From: Flammeovirgaceae bacterium SG7u.111
GTDB lineage: Bacteria > Bacteroidota > Bacteroidia > Cytophagales > Flammeovirgaceae
Direction of reading: 5' to 3'
Assembly: GCA_034044135.1 (NCBI GenBank)
Contig: CP139021.1
Span: 4,479,635 to 4,543,634 of the forward strand
Length of the DNA stretch: 64,000 bases
Shown: positions 45,576 to 54,162 of the stretch, in pieces
How the letters are laid out: each line of letters begins with the position of its first letter
Position numbering within the stretch: the stretch's first letter is position 1
Notes under the pieces: generated by a model
Told to the model about the DNA's origin: nothing
Databases searched by the model: none
What the model saw: the letters and a program-made list of their open reading frames with translations, nothing else
Program-made: the position numbers and the translations under genes

Positions 45576-47783
45576 ATGAAAAAATCACATCTCTTAGCTT
45601 TAATACTCCCTTTATTGTTAGCTTTTAGTTTGGCGAATGCTCAAGTTGACAACCGCAAAGGGCTTATCACTAACACAAAAGCTATTCTTAAAAAGGCTGA
45701 TAAAGAATATCAGAGAGAAGCGTATACGGCGGCGATTGACCTCTATAAACAAGTTTTAGAAAAAGAAAGCACAAACAACGATGTCAAACTGAAAATAGCA
45801 GAGGCTTACCGCCTGTTAAACATACCCGAAGAATCCGAAATATGGTTCAGGCAAATAGCCGATAATGCAGCCTATTTCAACTCCCTCAACCCAGTAGTTC
45901 AATTTCACTTTGGGTTAGTATTGGAAAGCTTAGGGCAATACAACTATGCAAAGGAGTGGTTTGAATCTTATAGAAAACTAGCCCCTACCGACCAAAGGGT
46001 AGTGAAAAAACTGGAGAGTATTTACAACATAGAAAAGTTCTATGTTGATTCTTCTTTATATGTCCTCAAGCACCTCAAGATAAATACGACCTCTTCCGAA
46101 TTAAGCCCAACCATATACAATGGGGGGATTGTTTTTATTTCAGACAGAAGACCTGAAGATGACAATGACGCAAACTTTAACCCTGATAGTGTTTATTTCA
46201 TGGAGATGTATTACAGTAGGTTAATGGATGATGGCTTGTTCGACAAACCTGTTGTGTTCAACAATAAATTAGCTCCAAATTATCATAAAGGGGCAAGCAT
46301 ATTTTATGACAACGGCAAGAAAATGATTTTCACCCGAAATACGAAAAGCGGTATTTCCCTGAGCCAACTCGGCTTGTATTTTTCTCAAAAAGCTGCCGAC
46401 AGCGAAGAATGGATAAGAACAAGACCTTTTACCCACAACAGCAATAAATACTCTATTGCCCACCCTGCTGTTACAAGCGATGGGAAGACACTCTTTTTTA
46501 CTTCTAACCTAGAAGGTGGAAGAGGAGAAACAGACATTTGGGTTTCGAGACAAGATGAGGACGGAAAGTGGGGCGAGCCCGAAAACTTAGGTAAGAAAGT
46601 AAACACCCTTGGCTCAGAAGGCTTTCCTTTTGTTTACCAAGATACCCTTCTATATTTCTCTTCTAATGGACACGGTGGTCTAGGCGGTACCGATATTTTT
46701 AAATACAATCTCAAAACCGGAGAAGGTCCTATCAATGTTGGATACCCTATAAATAGCAAGAAAAATGACTTCGGTTTTGTAGTAGATCAGCGTGGCTACA
46801 CAGGATATTTTTCTTCCAACAGAGATGGTAGTATAGGCACAGATGACATTTACCAATTCAATAAGCATGTTTTTATTGAAGGTAAAGTGAATGAAAAAGG
46901 TACAAAAGACGGAATTGCCAATGTATCGGTATTATTGAAAGATGAGAAAACAAATGAGCTGAAAGGCGCTGTGACCGATGAAGCTGGTAATTATAAAATA
47001 AAGCTCGATTTAGATGCTGCTTACAGGATGTTTGGTGTTAAAAATGGCTATAAAATTGGTCAAGAGCAAGTTATTACCACTTTCGGCAATTTCACTCCAC
47101 TCGACAATATAGGCTTAGAACTTCAACGTGAAGATTTGTTGGCAAAAGGTAAAGTATTTGATTCCAATGGATTTCCTGTAGAAGGAGCTTATGTGAGACT
47201 ACTTGACAACAGCAACAACAAAAGCAGGCTTGTTACCACAGGTCCCGAAGGGCAATATACCTTCACCCTCAAGTCTGAGAGCTGGTACACGGTCACTGTA
47301 GAAGCAAAAGGCTACTTCTCAGATAAAGCGGAACTTGATGCTTTCACTAAGAAATTCGGCAGTTTCGAAAACTCATTTAAACTCCAAGCTGTAGAGCTTG
47401 ACAAATGGCTGGTAATTAATAGCATTAAATACGGTGACAACAAGTCGGATATAAAACCTCTGGAAGAAGCTTCATTAGATAACTTAGCAAACTTCCTTAA
47501 CAGCAACCCGTCATTATTCATCGAAGTAAAAGTACATACAGACACTAGAAATACAGAAAAATTCAACCTCGACCTTTCCAAAACCCGAGCCAGAACCATC
47601 CTTTACCATCTCGCAAAGAAAGGAGTTGAGGAACACAGAATTATTTCTAGTGGATATGGAAGTAGCCAACCATTGCACGACTGCGAAACTTGTTCGCTCC
47701 AAGAAAATGAGCAAAACCGCAGGGTAGAAATCATGCTTAGGCAAGATGTGAGCACTTCGGGCAGTGGTTCTAGAAGGAGGTAA
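45576..47783 (+). CDS. OmpA-family protein with TPR, WD40-like and carboxypeptidase-regulatory domains (PorE-like)
   Basis: The 735-residue protein has a signal peptide (about 1-22), TPR-like helices (about 30-150), a PD40/WD40-like beta-propeller (about 165-425, for example GKTLFFTSNLEGGRGETDIW), two CarboxypepD_reg-like domains (about 430-600) and a C-terminal OmpA peptidoglycan-binding domain (about 620-730, ending NRRVEIMLRQD). This is the plan of PorE-type proteins that anchor T9SS parts to the cell wall. The Gly/Ser/Arg tail GSGSRRR is unusual. It closes the adhesin-PorP operon before a strong terminator. Confidence 0.92.
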   Translation: MKKSHLLALILPLLLAFSLANAQVDNRKGLITNTKAILKKADKEYQREAYTAAIDLYKQVLEKESTNNDVKLKIAEAYRLLNIPEESEIWFRQIADNAAYFNSLNPVVQFHFGLVLESLGQYNYAKEWFESYRKLAPTDQRVVKKLESIYNIEKFYVDSSLYVLKHLKINTTSSELSPTIYNGGIVFISDRRPEDDNDANFNPDSVYFMEMYYSRLMDDGLFDKPVVFNNKLAPNYHKGASIFYDNGKKMIFTRNTKSGISLSQLGLYFSQKAADSEEWIRTRPFTHNSNKYSIAHPAVTSDGKTLFFTSNLEGGRGETDIWVSRQDEDGKWGEPENLGKKVNTLGSEGFPFVYQDTLLYFSSNGHGGLGGTDIFKYNLKTGEGPINVGYPINSKKNDFGFVVDQRGYTGYFSSNRDGSIGTDDIYQFNKHVFIEGKVNEKGTKDGIANVSVLLKDEKTNELKGAVTDEAGNYKIKLDLDAAYRMFGVKNGYKIGQEQVITTFGNFTPLDNIGLELQREDLLAKGKVFDSNGFPVEGAYVRLLDNSNNKSRLVTTGPEGQYTFTLKSESWYTVTVEAKGYFSDKAELDAFTKKFGSFENSFKLQAVELDKWLVINSIKYGDNKSDIKPLEEASLDNLANFLNSNPSLFIEVKVHTDTRNTEKFNLDLSKTRARTILYHLAKKGVEEHRIISSGYGSSQPLHDCETCSLQENEQNRRVEIMLRQDVSTSGSGSRRR

Positions 47784-47821
47784 AACTTCATACGACAAAA
47801 AATTACTTATTTTTCATTACT

Positions 47822-47860
47822 AACTCCCAGTCCGTAAATCCCTTACGGACTGGGAGTTTT
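47822..47860 (+). terminator. Terminator of the adhesin operon
   Basis: A perfect 16-bp stem pairs AACTCCCAGTCCGTAA (47822-47837) with TTACGGACTGGGAGTT (47843-47858), followed by TTCTTTTG. Confidence 0.9.
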
Positions 47861-47908
47861 CTTTTGTAGTAGATCATAAAAAAATGGTGCAACTAAAAAC
47901 TAAAAGCC

Positions 47909-48208
47909 ATGACTACTACAATTTTTAACCAAGACCCAATCATTGCCAATACTTTTCATAACCTTCCTGAGCAATTGAAACAAGCATTCTCCATGGAAGA
48001 CATTCATCGTATCCTCAATGAAAAAGTATCTTACTACTCAAGCTTGACATATAGCGAAAAATGCCGCGCAACCAAAACGAGCATGGCAGTAGAAATTCAA
48101 AAAAGATTGAGAAGAATGGGCATTACCCTCACCAGAAGACAGGTTGAGTTTATCCTTTGGGCAGAAGAAGATTATTACCTCAGTCTAGGCGACAGGTATT
48201 ATGAGTAA
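47909..48208 (+). CDS. Hypothetical protein, 99 residues
   Basis: I do not recognise the family. The small soluble protein is helical and charged (IHRILNEKVSYYSSLTYSEK, then EIQKRLRRMGITLTRRQVEF, ending ILWAEEDYYLSLGDRYYE). The ATG start, sensible codon use and place between a strong terminator and the glycosyltransferase gene support a real gene. The basic KRLRRMGITLTRRQ stretch could bind nucleic acid, but nothing more can be said. Confidence 0.65.
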   Translation: MTTTIFNQDPIIANTFHNLPEQLKQAFSMEDIHRILNEKVSYYSSLTYSEKCRATKTSMAVEIQKRLRRMGITLTRRQVEFILWAEEDYYLSLGDRYYE

Positions 48209-48277
48209 AAACTTTCTTTTAGAAGCAAATAGAAAAGCATTTTTATAATAAGGCGAGGTGTTTACTTTTGTGGTCTT

Positions 48278-49300
48278 ATGCAAAAGACCTACAACAAGAT
48301 TTTGATTGCCCAAACTGCTTTCATTGGCGATGTGATTTTGGCTACAGGCCTGATCGAAAGCCTCACCAAAGCCTATCCTAATGCTCAGGTTGATTTTTTA
48401 CTACGCAAAGGCAACGAAGGCTTGTTCCAAGGACATCCGAAGCTTCACAAAGTTTTAGTTTGGAACAAGAAAGAAGGCAAGACCAAAAACCTGATCAAGC
48501 TCATTGGCAATATCCGCCAAGAAAAATACGACTTGTTCATCAACTTACAACGATTTGCCAGCTCAGGCATCCTAACCGTGCTTTCTGGAGCTAAAGAAAC
48601 CCGTGGCTTTTCCAAAAACCCTCTTTCAGCTTTTTTCAGCAAGAACTTCGAACACAACATCGCCCCCGATGCTACAAATCCACCACACGAAGCAGAGCGA
48701 AATCATTCCCTCATCACCGATCTTAAAGGAGTGAAACCAGCCAATTTGAGGCTCTACCCTACTCCACCCGATTTTGACAAAGTAAAAAATCTTACCCAAT
48801 CTCCTTACATTTGCGTAGCCCCTGCCTCCGTTTGGCACACCAAGCAACTTCCAGCCGAAAAGTGGGCAAGTATGATCGACGCACTCCCTTTTGAGGGAAA
48901 TATCTATTTACTTGGAGCGCCTGGCGATATAGCTACTTGCGAAAAAGTCAAAGAGCTTTCACATAAAGAAAACATCAAAATATTAGCTGGGCAATTCAGT
49001 TTGCTCCAGTCTGCTGCACTGATGAAAAACTCTGTGGCAAACTTTGTGAACGACTCGGCACCCATGCACATTTCTTCTTCGGTAGATGCGCCAACCTGCG
49101 CCGTTTTTTGCTCCACTATTCCTGGTTTTGGTTTCGGTCCGCTTTCTTCAAAAAGAGCATTGGTCGAAATTGAAGAAAAATTGGATTGTCGCCCTTGTGG
49201 TTTGCATGGAAAGTCTTCTTGCCCCAAAGGGCATTTCAATTGCGCCATGAACCTACAAAATGAGCAATTTGTAGCTGCTTTTGAAAGTCTAATATCTTAA
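48278..49300 (+). CDS. Glycosyltransferase family 9 (heptosyltransferase-like)
   Basis: The 340-residue protein has the GT9 marks: KILIAQTAFIGDVILATGLI at the start, ASVWHTKQLPAEKWASMIDA in the donor-binding half, FVNDSAPMHISSSVDAPTCA and the Cys-rich ending DCRPCGLHGKSSCPKGHFNC. It fits ADP-heptose:LPS heptosyltransferases (WaaC/WaaF/RfaQ type) that build the lipopolysaccharide core on the cytoplasmic side. The donor sugar cannot be assigned from the sequence. The YdcF-like gene follows after 31 bases and is probably cotranscribed. Confidence 0.9.
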   Translation: MQKTYNKILIAQTAFIGDVILATGLIESLTKAYPNAQVDFLLRKGNEGLFQGHPKLHKVLVWNKKEGKTKNLIKLIGNIRQEKYDLFINLQRFASSGILTVLSGAKETRGFSKNPLSAFFSKNFEHNIAPDATNPPHEAERNHSLITDLKGVKPANLRLYPTPPDFDKVKNLTQSPYICVAPASVWHTKQLPAEKWASMIDALPFEGNIYLLGAPGDIATCEKVKELSHKENIKILAGQFSLLQSAALMKNSVANFVNDSAPMHISSSVDAPTCAVFCSTIPGFGFGPLSSKRALVEIEEKLDCRPCGLHGKSSCPKGHFNCAMNLQNEQFVAAFESLIS

Positions 49301-49331
49301 ATTCTAACTCATACCTAACACGCTATTTTAC

Positions 49332-50108
49332 ATGTTTTACGTACTGTCCAAAACTATCTACCTTGTAGCCATGCCCCTAAGCTGGGTATTTATCCTATTG
49401 ATTTTTGCTCTTTTCACCAAAAAGAAAAACCGCAGAAAAGCAGCACTAATTTGTTCCATCCTTGTTCTCTATTTTGGTTCAAACACCTACTTTGCAACAA
49501 AGCTTGTTGACTGGTGGGAAATCCCTGCCGTGCCACTGAAAGAGCTAAACTCTCCTTATGATGTGGGAATAGTGTTGGGAGGAATGAGCGAAGGCTTTCG
49601 CAAACCAGCGGATAGGGTTTATACCAAAAGAGGAGCAGATAGGCTTATCCAAGCAGCACATTTGTGGAAAAACGGGTTGGTGGAAAAGCTTATGGTTACA
49701 GGTGGATATTACCACTTTACCAGCTCCGTAAGCGGCTCGGAAGCCCAAGCCATGGGCGACTTACTCAGGCAATGGGGCGTGCCCGACTCGGTGATAATCA
49801 TGGAGCATATTTCTAAAAATACGAGGGAAAATGCCACCATGTGCAAAGCAATGCTAGACAGCCTTGGCTACAATGCTAGCACAAACTATGTGCTTATTAC
49901 CTCTGCCTTCCATATGCGCCGCTCCGATGCTTGTTTTGAAAAAGTAGGGATAGATGCAGATGTTTTTAGTACCGACTTTTTGGCTATGAAATACTTTTGG
50001 AACTGGTGGTTCTTATTCGAATGTGATGCTAGCAACTTGCATAATGTCACCAAAATCATCCACGAAATGGTAGGAATGGCTGCGTATAAGGTTACGGGGT
50101 ATATTTAA
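49332..50108 (+). CDS. YdcF/ElyC-like DUF218 membrane protein
   Basis: The 258-residue protein has two N-terminal membrane segments (about 8-30 and 35-55) and a DUF218 domain (about 75-240: PYDVGIVLGGMSEG, RLIQAAHLWKNGLVEKLMVT, ISKNTRENATMCKAML, LITSAFHMRRSDACFEKVGI). The SanA/ElyC family acts in envelope maintenance, for example lipid-carrier balance, which suits the neighbouring LPS-type glycosyltransferase. The exact function is not known. Confidence 0.9.
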   Translation: MFYVLSKTIYLVAMPLSWVFILLIFALFTKKKNRRKAALICSILVLYFGSNTYFATKLVDWWEIPAVPLKELNSPYDVGIVLGGMSEGFRKPADRVYTKRGADRLIQAAHLWKNGLVEKLMVTGGYYHFTSSVSGSEAQAMGDLLRQWGVPDSVIIMEHISKNTRENATMCKAMLDSLGYNASTNYVLITSAFHMRRSDACFEKVGIDADVFSTDFLAMKYFWNWWFLFECDASNLHNVTKIIHEMVGMAAYKVTGYI

Positions 50109-50343
50109 GTGAGGAATATTCAAAAGCGAGTGATTTAAACCACTCGCTGGAGGTACGAACTAGGGGTGTCTCACAAGTTGAGGTTCGGTTGGTTTTCATA
50201 CAAATAAGTATTTTAGGGCGACCCCTTTAAAGCGCATGACATATACTAACTTACATAGTACGGAAACGCTTTTGTTAAAAACAAAGCCCTGATACTGTTA
50301 AAAATTGTTTTAAAGAATGATGGCTTAAAAAGAAGTAGCCCAT

Positions 50344-50380
50344 AAATCAATAAAATGACACCTAAATGGTTAGTCCTAAA
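50344..50380 (+). repeat. Left copy of a 37-base direct repeat
   Basis: It starts AAATCAATAAAATG and matches the copy at 50669-50705 at 32 of 37 positions. The pair flanks the foldback element, 325 bases apart. Confidence 0.7.
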
Positions 50381-50505
50381 ACATCTTATAAGATTGATAA
50401 AAAGCAAGAAAAGGAACTCTATCACAAGCATTACCTTTTTAAAGAAGCCTTTCTTGTCAAACCAACCCCAATTCCTTTATTTGTAAAAACAAGCTACTAT
50501 TTATA

Positions 50506-50656
50506 ACTAGGCGGGGTATTTATGCCCCGTACCCTTCCACGTAACCTAAGGGGCTTTAGCCCAAACTAAAAGCTGGCATTGCTCGATATATCATTTAGTT
50601 TCGGCTAAAGCCGATTTAAACACCAACTGTTGCGGGGCTTAAAAGCCCCGCCTAGT
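50506..50656. repeat. 151-base foldback (MITE- or REP-like) element
   Basis: The ends ACTAGGCGGGG (50506-50516) and CCCCGCCTAGT (50646-50656) are perfect inverted repeats, and pairing continues inward: GCCCCG with CGGGGC, then GGCTTTAGCC with GGCTAAAGCC and AAACTAAA with TTTAGTTT. Each arm also folds on itself. It codes for nothing. It resembles non-autonomous foldback repeats found in many copies in Bacteroidota genomes; copy number cannot be seen here. Confidence 0.75.
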
Positions 50657-50668
50657 GAAAAAAACTTT

Positions 50669-50705
50669 AAATCAATAAAATGCTACTTAAATGGGTAGCC
50701 CTAAA
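50669..50705 (+). repeat. Right copy of the 37-base direct repeat
   Basis: It lies just past the stop of the DUF3592-like gene and differs from the left copy at five positions. Confidence 0.7.
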
Positions 50706-50710
50706 GTTAT

Positions 50711-51187
50711 TTATTCCAATCTTATCAGTAGAAAAACAATGGCAATTGCAGGCGCTACTCCTAACAACCCGCCTATAATCCAAAAGTATTTTACATTTCC
50801 AACCTTGTAAAAGCCATCAACCATTACATCAGTAGAATCACCTTCTGAATAAATCACCTCTAGCTCATTTCTATTAACATTAATAAAAACCTTTTTCGTC
50901 CTAAACAAGTATGTATCACCTGCTGAGTCAGTATATTCTACCTCACAGAGGTATCCACCAGATGTTTTTACTGTATCCTTAGTGCCGTATGCATATTCAT
51001 ATTTTTGGCTTTTGAAACTTGCAGGAATCCTTTTTACAACCTTACCTACAGTTTTTATCCCATTTCTTTTCAGTCTTTGTTCTTTAATTATTTCAACAAT
51101 ACCCATGACAAACAATAAGCTAATAGGTAAGCATATTATCAAAAGTGCCAAAATTCCAATAAATATGTCATTCACTTCGCCTTCCAT
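50711..51187 (-). CDS. DUF3592-like small membrane protein
   Basis: The 158-residue protein has an N-terminal membrane segment (about 8-30, IFIGILALLIICLPISLLFV), a beta-rich extracytoplasmic part (CEVEYTDSAGDTYLFRTKKV) and a second membrane segment at the end (about 133-155). This plan resembles DUF3592 proteins, of unknown function. It is the last gene of the minus-strand series after the two large membrane proteins, 32 bases downstream of the next, and may be cotranscribed with them. Confidence 0.7.
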   Translation of the reverse strand: MEGEVNDIFIGILALLIICLPISLLFVMGIVEIIKEQRLKRNGIKTVGKVVKRIPASFKSQKYEYAYGTKDTVKTSGGYLCEVEYTDSAGDTYLFRTKKVFINVNRNELEVIYSEGDSTDVMVDGFYKVGNVKYFWIIGGLLGVAPAIAIVFLLIRLE

Positions 51188-51219
51188 GCCTAAAAGTTAA
51201 TTTATGCTTGATACAAACC

Positions 51220-52296
51220 CTACCCTCTCGCCATTTTAAGCTTTGCTTTCTTCGTGTTATTCGCTACAATGATCCTCATATTGATAATAAAACCGAGGAT
51301 TACCAACCCATTCCCGATTCCTGCCCATTGTTGCAAGGGGAAATAAAGAAAGGAGCTACCTAATACTCTTGCAAGCAAAGTCAGCTGTAGCAGCACTGCC
51401 CATACATAAAGCGACTGGTGAAATGGACGCTCTTTCAACTTCAAAACTCCTGGCAAGATGATAGGGCCGTGGGCAAAAATCATGGACATGATGAAACCTA
51501 TGAAAAAGGTATGAACCAGTGCATCGTAGGAAATGACAGCGTAATCACTCACTACAATGAGCATTCCCGAAATGAGCAGCCACGTATAACCCATGATAAG
51601 TAGCACCGCAGAGTAACGGTGCAGCCCCGGCTTTTTGACCGACTTCCACACCATATCGTACTTGAGCAGCCAAAGAGCGATCAAGCCCATAGAGACTCCA
51701 CAAATCGCTTTGCCCAAGCCGTGGAAAGGCAATGCGCTCCCTACCACAAAAAAGAGCATCAGCACAAGCAGGATCCCTCTATGCACATTGGTAATGGGCA
51801 AAAATTGATTCAGTTCCAACCGCTCGGCTGCGATAGTCAGCAGCAAAAATGACATCCACCATGTGATGGCCTGCAAATAGGCCTCATCCATAAAAAGCAA
51901 GACGTTCCCCACCAACCAACACATAGCTGCTACCCACATAATCTTATGAGGGAGCTGTGGATATTTCACATTTATCACCCCAAAAATAATGTTCATCCCT
52001 ACACCTCCCGCACACAAAAGCCCGTAGCCAACCTTCACTTCTCCCAGCAAGAAAAATACGATGCTCAGCCCATTGACGATGGGAAAAAGGTAATAAATGG
52101 TCTTTTTGAGGGTGACTATTCGCTCAAACATAATTACAGTTCCCAAGAAGCTTCCCACCATAATTGCCCCATGGGTGATGAAGGTTTTCCCCGCTGGCAA
52201 TTGGAACCCTAACCGAAACCAGCCAGACCAAATACCCAAAAGCAACGATAGAAACACAAAAAATAAAACGGGTATTTTTTTATAAATCTCTTTCAT
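51220..52296 (-). CDS. Multi-pass membrane protein, NnrS-like
   Basis: Started at ATG 52296 (MKEIYKKIPVLFFVFLSLLL) the protein has 358 residues; the longer frame begins at GTG 52329 deep inside the upstream gene. It has about ten to twelve membrane segments and conserved-looking His in FITHGAIMVGSFLGTVIMFE, NVHRGILL and ALVHTFFIGFIMSMIFAHGP. This pattern is like NnrS, the haem- and copper-linked membrane protein tied to NO metabolism, but the match is by eye and distant. The start overlaps the end of the upstream membrane protein by 17 bases, so the two are translationally linked. Confidence 0.7.
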   Translation of the reverse strand: MKEIYKKIPVLFFVFLSLLLGIWSGWFRLGFQLPAGKTFITHGAIMVGSFLGTVIMFERIVTLKKTIYYLFPIVNGLSIVFFLLGEVKVGYGLLCAGGVGMNIIFGVINVKYPQLPHKIMWVAAMCWLVGNVLLFMDEAYLQAITWWMSFLLLTIAAERLELNQFLPITNVHRGILLVLMLFFVVGSALPFHGLGKAICGVSMGLIALWLLKYDMVWKSVKKPGLHRYSAVLLIMGYTWLLISGMLIVVSDYAVISYDALVHTFFIGFIMSMIFAHGPIILPGVLKLKERPFHQSLYVWAVLLQLTLLARVLGSSFLYFPLQQWAGIGNGLVILGFIINMRIIVANNTKKAKLKMARG

Positions 52297-53512
52297 GACG
52301 ATGATTGATTGAAAAGTAAAAAAGGACACAGCCCAAAAGCATCACCAACGAAGCCACTAAAAGCATTTGGCTCAAGTTTGGAATAGCTCCGACTATGGCT
52401 GGTAGAATTAAAAAAAGTTCGTTGAAAAACAAGCCCATCACTAGTAACCCTGAGGCGAGCTTTGCTAAGGGTTTTGCACTATTAATCAGGTTGAATTTAA
52501 ATGCGATAAACCAAAGAGCTAAGGTCACAAATCCTAAAAGCACCAAGTGCAAATAACCGATTACAATGCTTCGATTGGCAAAGGCAAATTCGGCGGCAAA
52601 GGGGAAAGCGGAACCTAACTGCAAACAGTTTTTTAGCATAAAGGCAAAAACAGCTAGAAGTACGATGACCTTTTCATGGATATTCAGTAAATTTTCCATT
52701 TTCCTTTTGTTTTGGATAACAAACAAAAGAAAATAAAACATCCCTCCAAACTGAACAAGGGCAGAAACTCCTGATATCAGCCAGATCCAAAAGCTTGGGT
52801 CGAGCCACAAAGCCGATAAACCATAGGTGGGAAAAACGGAGACCAAGCTTAGCATGAAAAACCTTCTCAATAGTCTATTGTCAGAATTGACCCCAGCCTT
52901 TTCCACCAAAAACAACAATAGCCCAATCACTGCAAAAGTGAACCAACCATTGTACTGAAAATGGAGGTAGAAGTAAATAAGCAAGTAATACCAATCCGAT
53001 TGTCCTGTCATGGCTTTAACTGGCCCTAATGCAAGTGGTGCCAAGTTTGCCAATACCATCAGCAGCAAGCCCCACTTCACAAACTGGAAGGACTCCAAAT
53101 GCTTTACCGAAAGAGATATTTGCGCTTTTCTGATGAAAACAGTGGCAAAACACATGGAAAGGAAAGCATGCAAAGCTGAAAAAACGATAGACCAAAGGCC
53201 GTAACCTGTGAAGGGAAAAGTGAACAACATTCCCATATTTGCCACTTGAAAGACAACAAACAAGTAGAAAAACTTGCCTGAAACCAGGCTTTCCTTGGGC
53301 AAATAGGCTTTCATCAAAAATACGAACAACGCCATGAACACCCAGCCCAAAAAAGCCAAGTGCGAATGCGCATGTATCAAATATGGATACACCAGTCCCT
53401 TGATAGGATAGACTAATTGCAAGCGCAAAATACATCCAAAAATAGCTACAATCACCAAATTAATCGCAGCTATTTTGAAAGGGAAATTCGTATTTTTAGA
53501 TAAATTGAACAC
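52280..53512 (-). CDS. Multi-pass membrane protein with HAHSH motif (haem-copper-oxidase-I/NnrS-like)
   Basis: The 410-residue protein starts at GTG 53512 and has about twelve membrane segments. The early helix YLIHAHSHLAFLGWVFMALF and later His (LLIYFYLHFQYNGWFTFAV, VIGYLHLVLLGFVTLALWFI) recall the haem-ligating helices of haem-copper-oxidase subunit I-like and NnrS-like proteins. The full set of oxidase ligands (HPEVY-type copper motif) is not visible, so it is not a normal terminal oxidase. It overlaps the next membrane protein and lies 382 bases downstream of the yecH-like gene at the end of the nrf series. A role in NO or haem handling is inferred from context. Confidence 0.7.
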   Translation of the reverse strand: MFNLSKNTNFPFKIAAINLVIVAIFGCILRLQLVYPIKGLVYPYLIHAHSHLAFLGWVFMALFVFLMKAYLPKESLVSGKFFYLFVVFQVANMGMLFTFPFTGYGLWSIVFSALHAFLSMCFATVFIRKAQISLSVKHLESFQFVKWGLLLMVLANLAPLALGPVKAMTGQSDWYYLLIYFYLHFQYNGWFTFAVIGLLLFLVEKAGVNSDNRLLRRFFMLSLVSVFPTYGLSALWLDPSFWIWLISGVSALVQFGGMFYFLLFVIQNKRKMENLLNIHEKVIVLLAVFAFMLKNCLQLGSAFPFAAEFAFANRSIVIGYLHLVLLGFVTLALWFIAFKFNLINSAKPLAKLASGLLVMGLFFNELFLILPAIVGAIPNLSQMLLVASLVMLLGCVLFYFSINHRHERDL

Positions 53513-53894
53513 GTTTCTAATAATTATTAATCACTCTTTATGATAAAACTTGATAATTCAAGTAATGGAAGGTTTTATGGTTAATAGTAAGAGCATGTTT
53601 AAAATTTTGTGTAAACTGAAAATCAAGAGTTTATGGTTCTGGTTATATATTTCCAATTGAGTTTATCGGGATAAATGAATGCGGAAATGTGACGCCAGGT
53701 TCATAAAATATTGGTTTTCAGGAAGCAAAAATTTAAACATGATCTAAACAGGTTAGAAAAAATCAAGACTGCAAAATGTCATTTTTTTCTAGCCTCCAAC
53801 CTCTCACTTCTCTTAAACCTCCAAAGCGTCAAACCGTTATCAAAATCCATTAACCACATATTCCAAAAGGCTCAAGAAGATCATAAAAACCTTA
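53513..53894. other. Gap between the nrf operon and the membrane-protein pair
   Basis: A 382-base stretch without a supportable gene or terminator. The plus-strand frame 53711-53932 runs into the yecH-like gene and looks non-coding. A promoter for the membrane pair may lie here. Confidence 0.55.
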
Positions 53895-54137
53895 TTAATC
53901 GCAGGTTTCCTCCATTTTATTTAGCTTTATAAGCTCCCCATCTCTGAAGATTTTTCCTCTATTTAGCATAAAATCCACTATTTGCTCTGGTATCAGCGCA
54001 TGGTTGGCGCAAGTACCAAAAGTCACATCATCACCATACATTTCCTTCACCTCTGCAACCAAACCTGCGTCTGTATAATCGTTTTTCGTATCTGCCAAGA
54101 AGTGTAACACTTCGTGAATATGAACATGGTTTTCCAT
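53895..54137 (-). CDS. YecH-family (DUF2492) putative metal-binding protein
   Basis: Started at ATG 54137 the protein has 80 residues (MENHVHIHEVLHFLADTKND). The HVHIHEVL start, DAGLVAEVKEMYGDDVTFGT, the CANH site and the ending FMLNRGKIFRDGE follow the YecH plan, in which His and Cys are thought to bind a metal. Its function is unknown. It follows the porin by 25 bases and is likely the last gene of the nrf operon. Confidence 0.8.
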   Translation of the reverse strand: MENHVHIHEVLHFLADTKNDYTDAGLVAEVKEMYGDDVTFGTCANHALIPEQIVDFMLNRGKIFRDGELIKLNKMEETCD

Positions 54138-54162
54138 CCTTAAAAAATTATAGTTATAAAAA

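Larger units (their letters stand above)
50109..50710. other. Intergenic region with repeats
   Basis: The 602 bases hold a hairpin without T run (50124-50147, AGCGAGTG with CACTCGCT), two copies of a 37-base direct repeat (50344-50380 and 50669-50705) and the foldback element between them. An open frame at 50246-50431 (minus) has no coding features and overlaps the left direct repeat. Confidence 0.65.

Noticed and set aside
50124-50147. Terminator after the YdcF-like gene
   Set aside because: The 8-bp hairpin has no T run in either direction, so it was mentioned only within the intergenic entry.
26623-53601. Similar AAGAGCATGT(C/T)TAAA stretches near 26623 and 53589 as insertion-sequence ends
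   Set aside because: Only about 14 bases are shared, with no partner inverted repeat, target duplication or transposase remnant.
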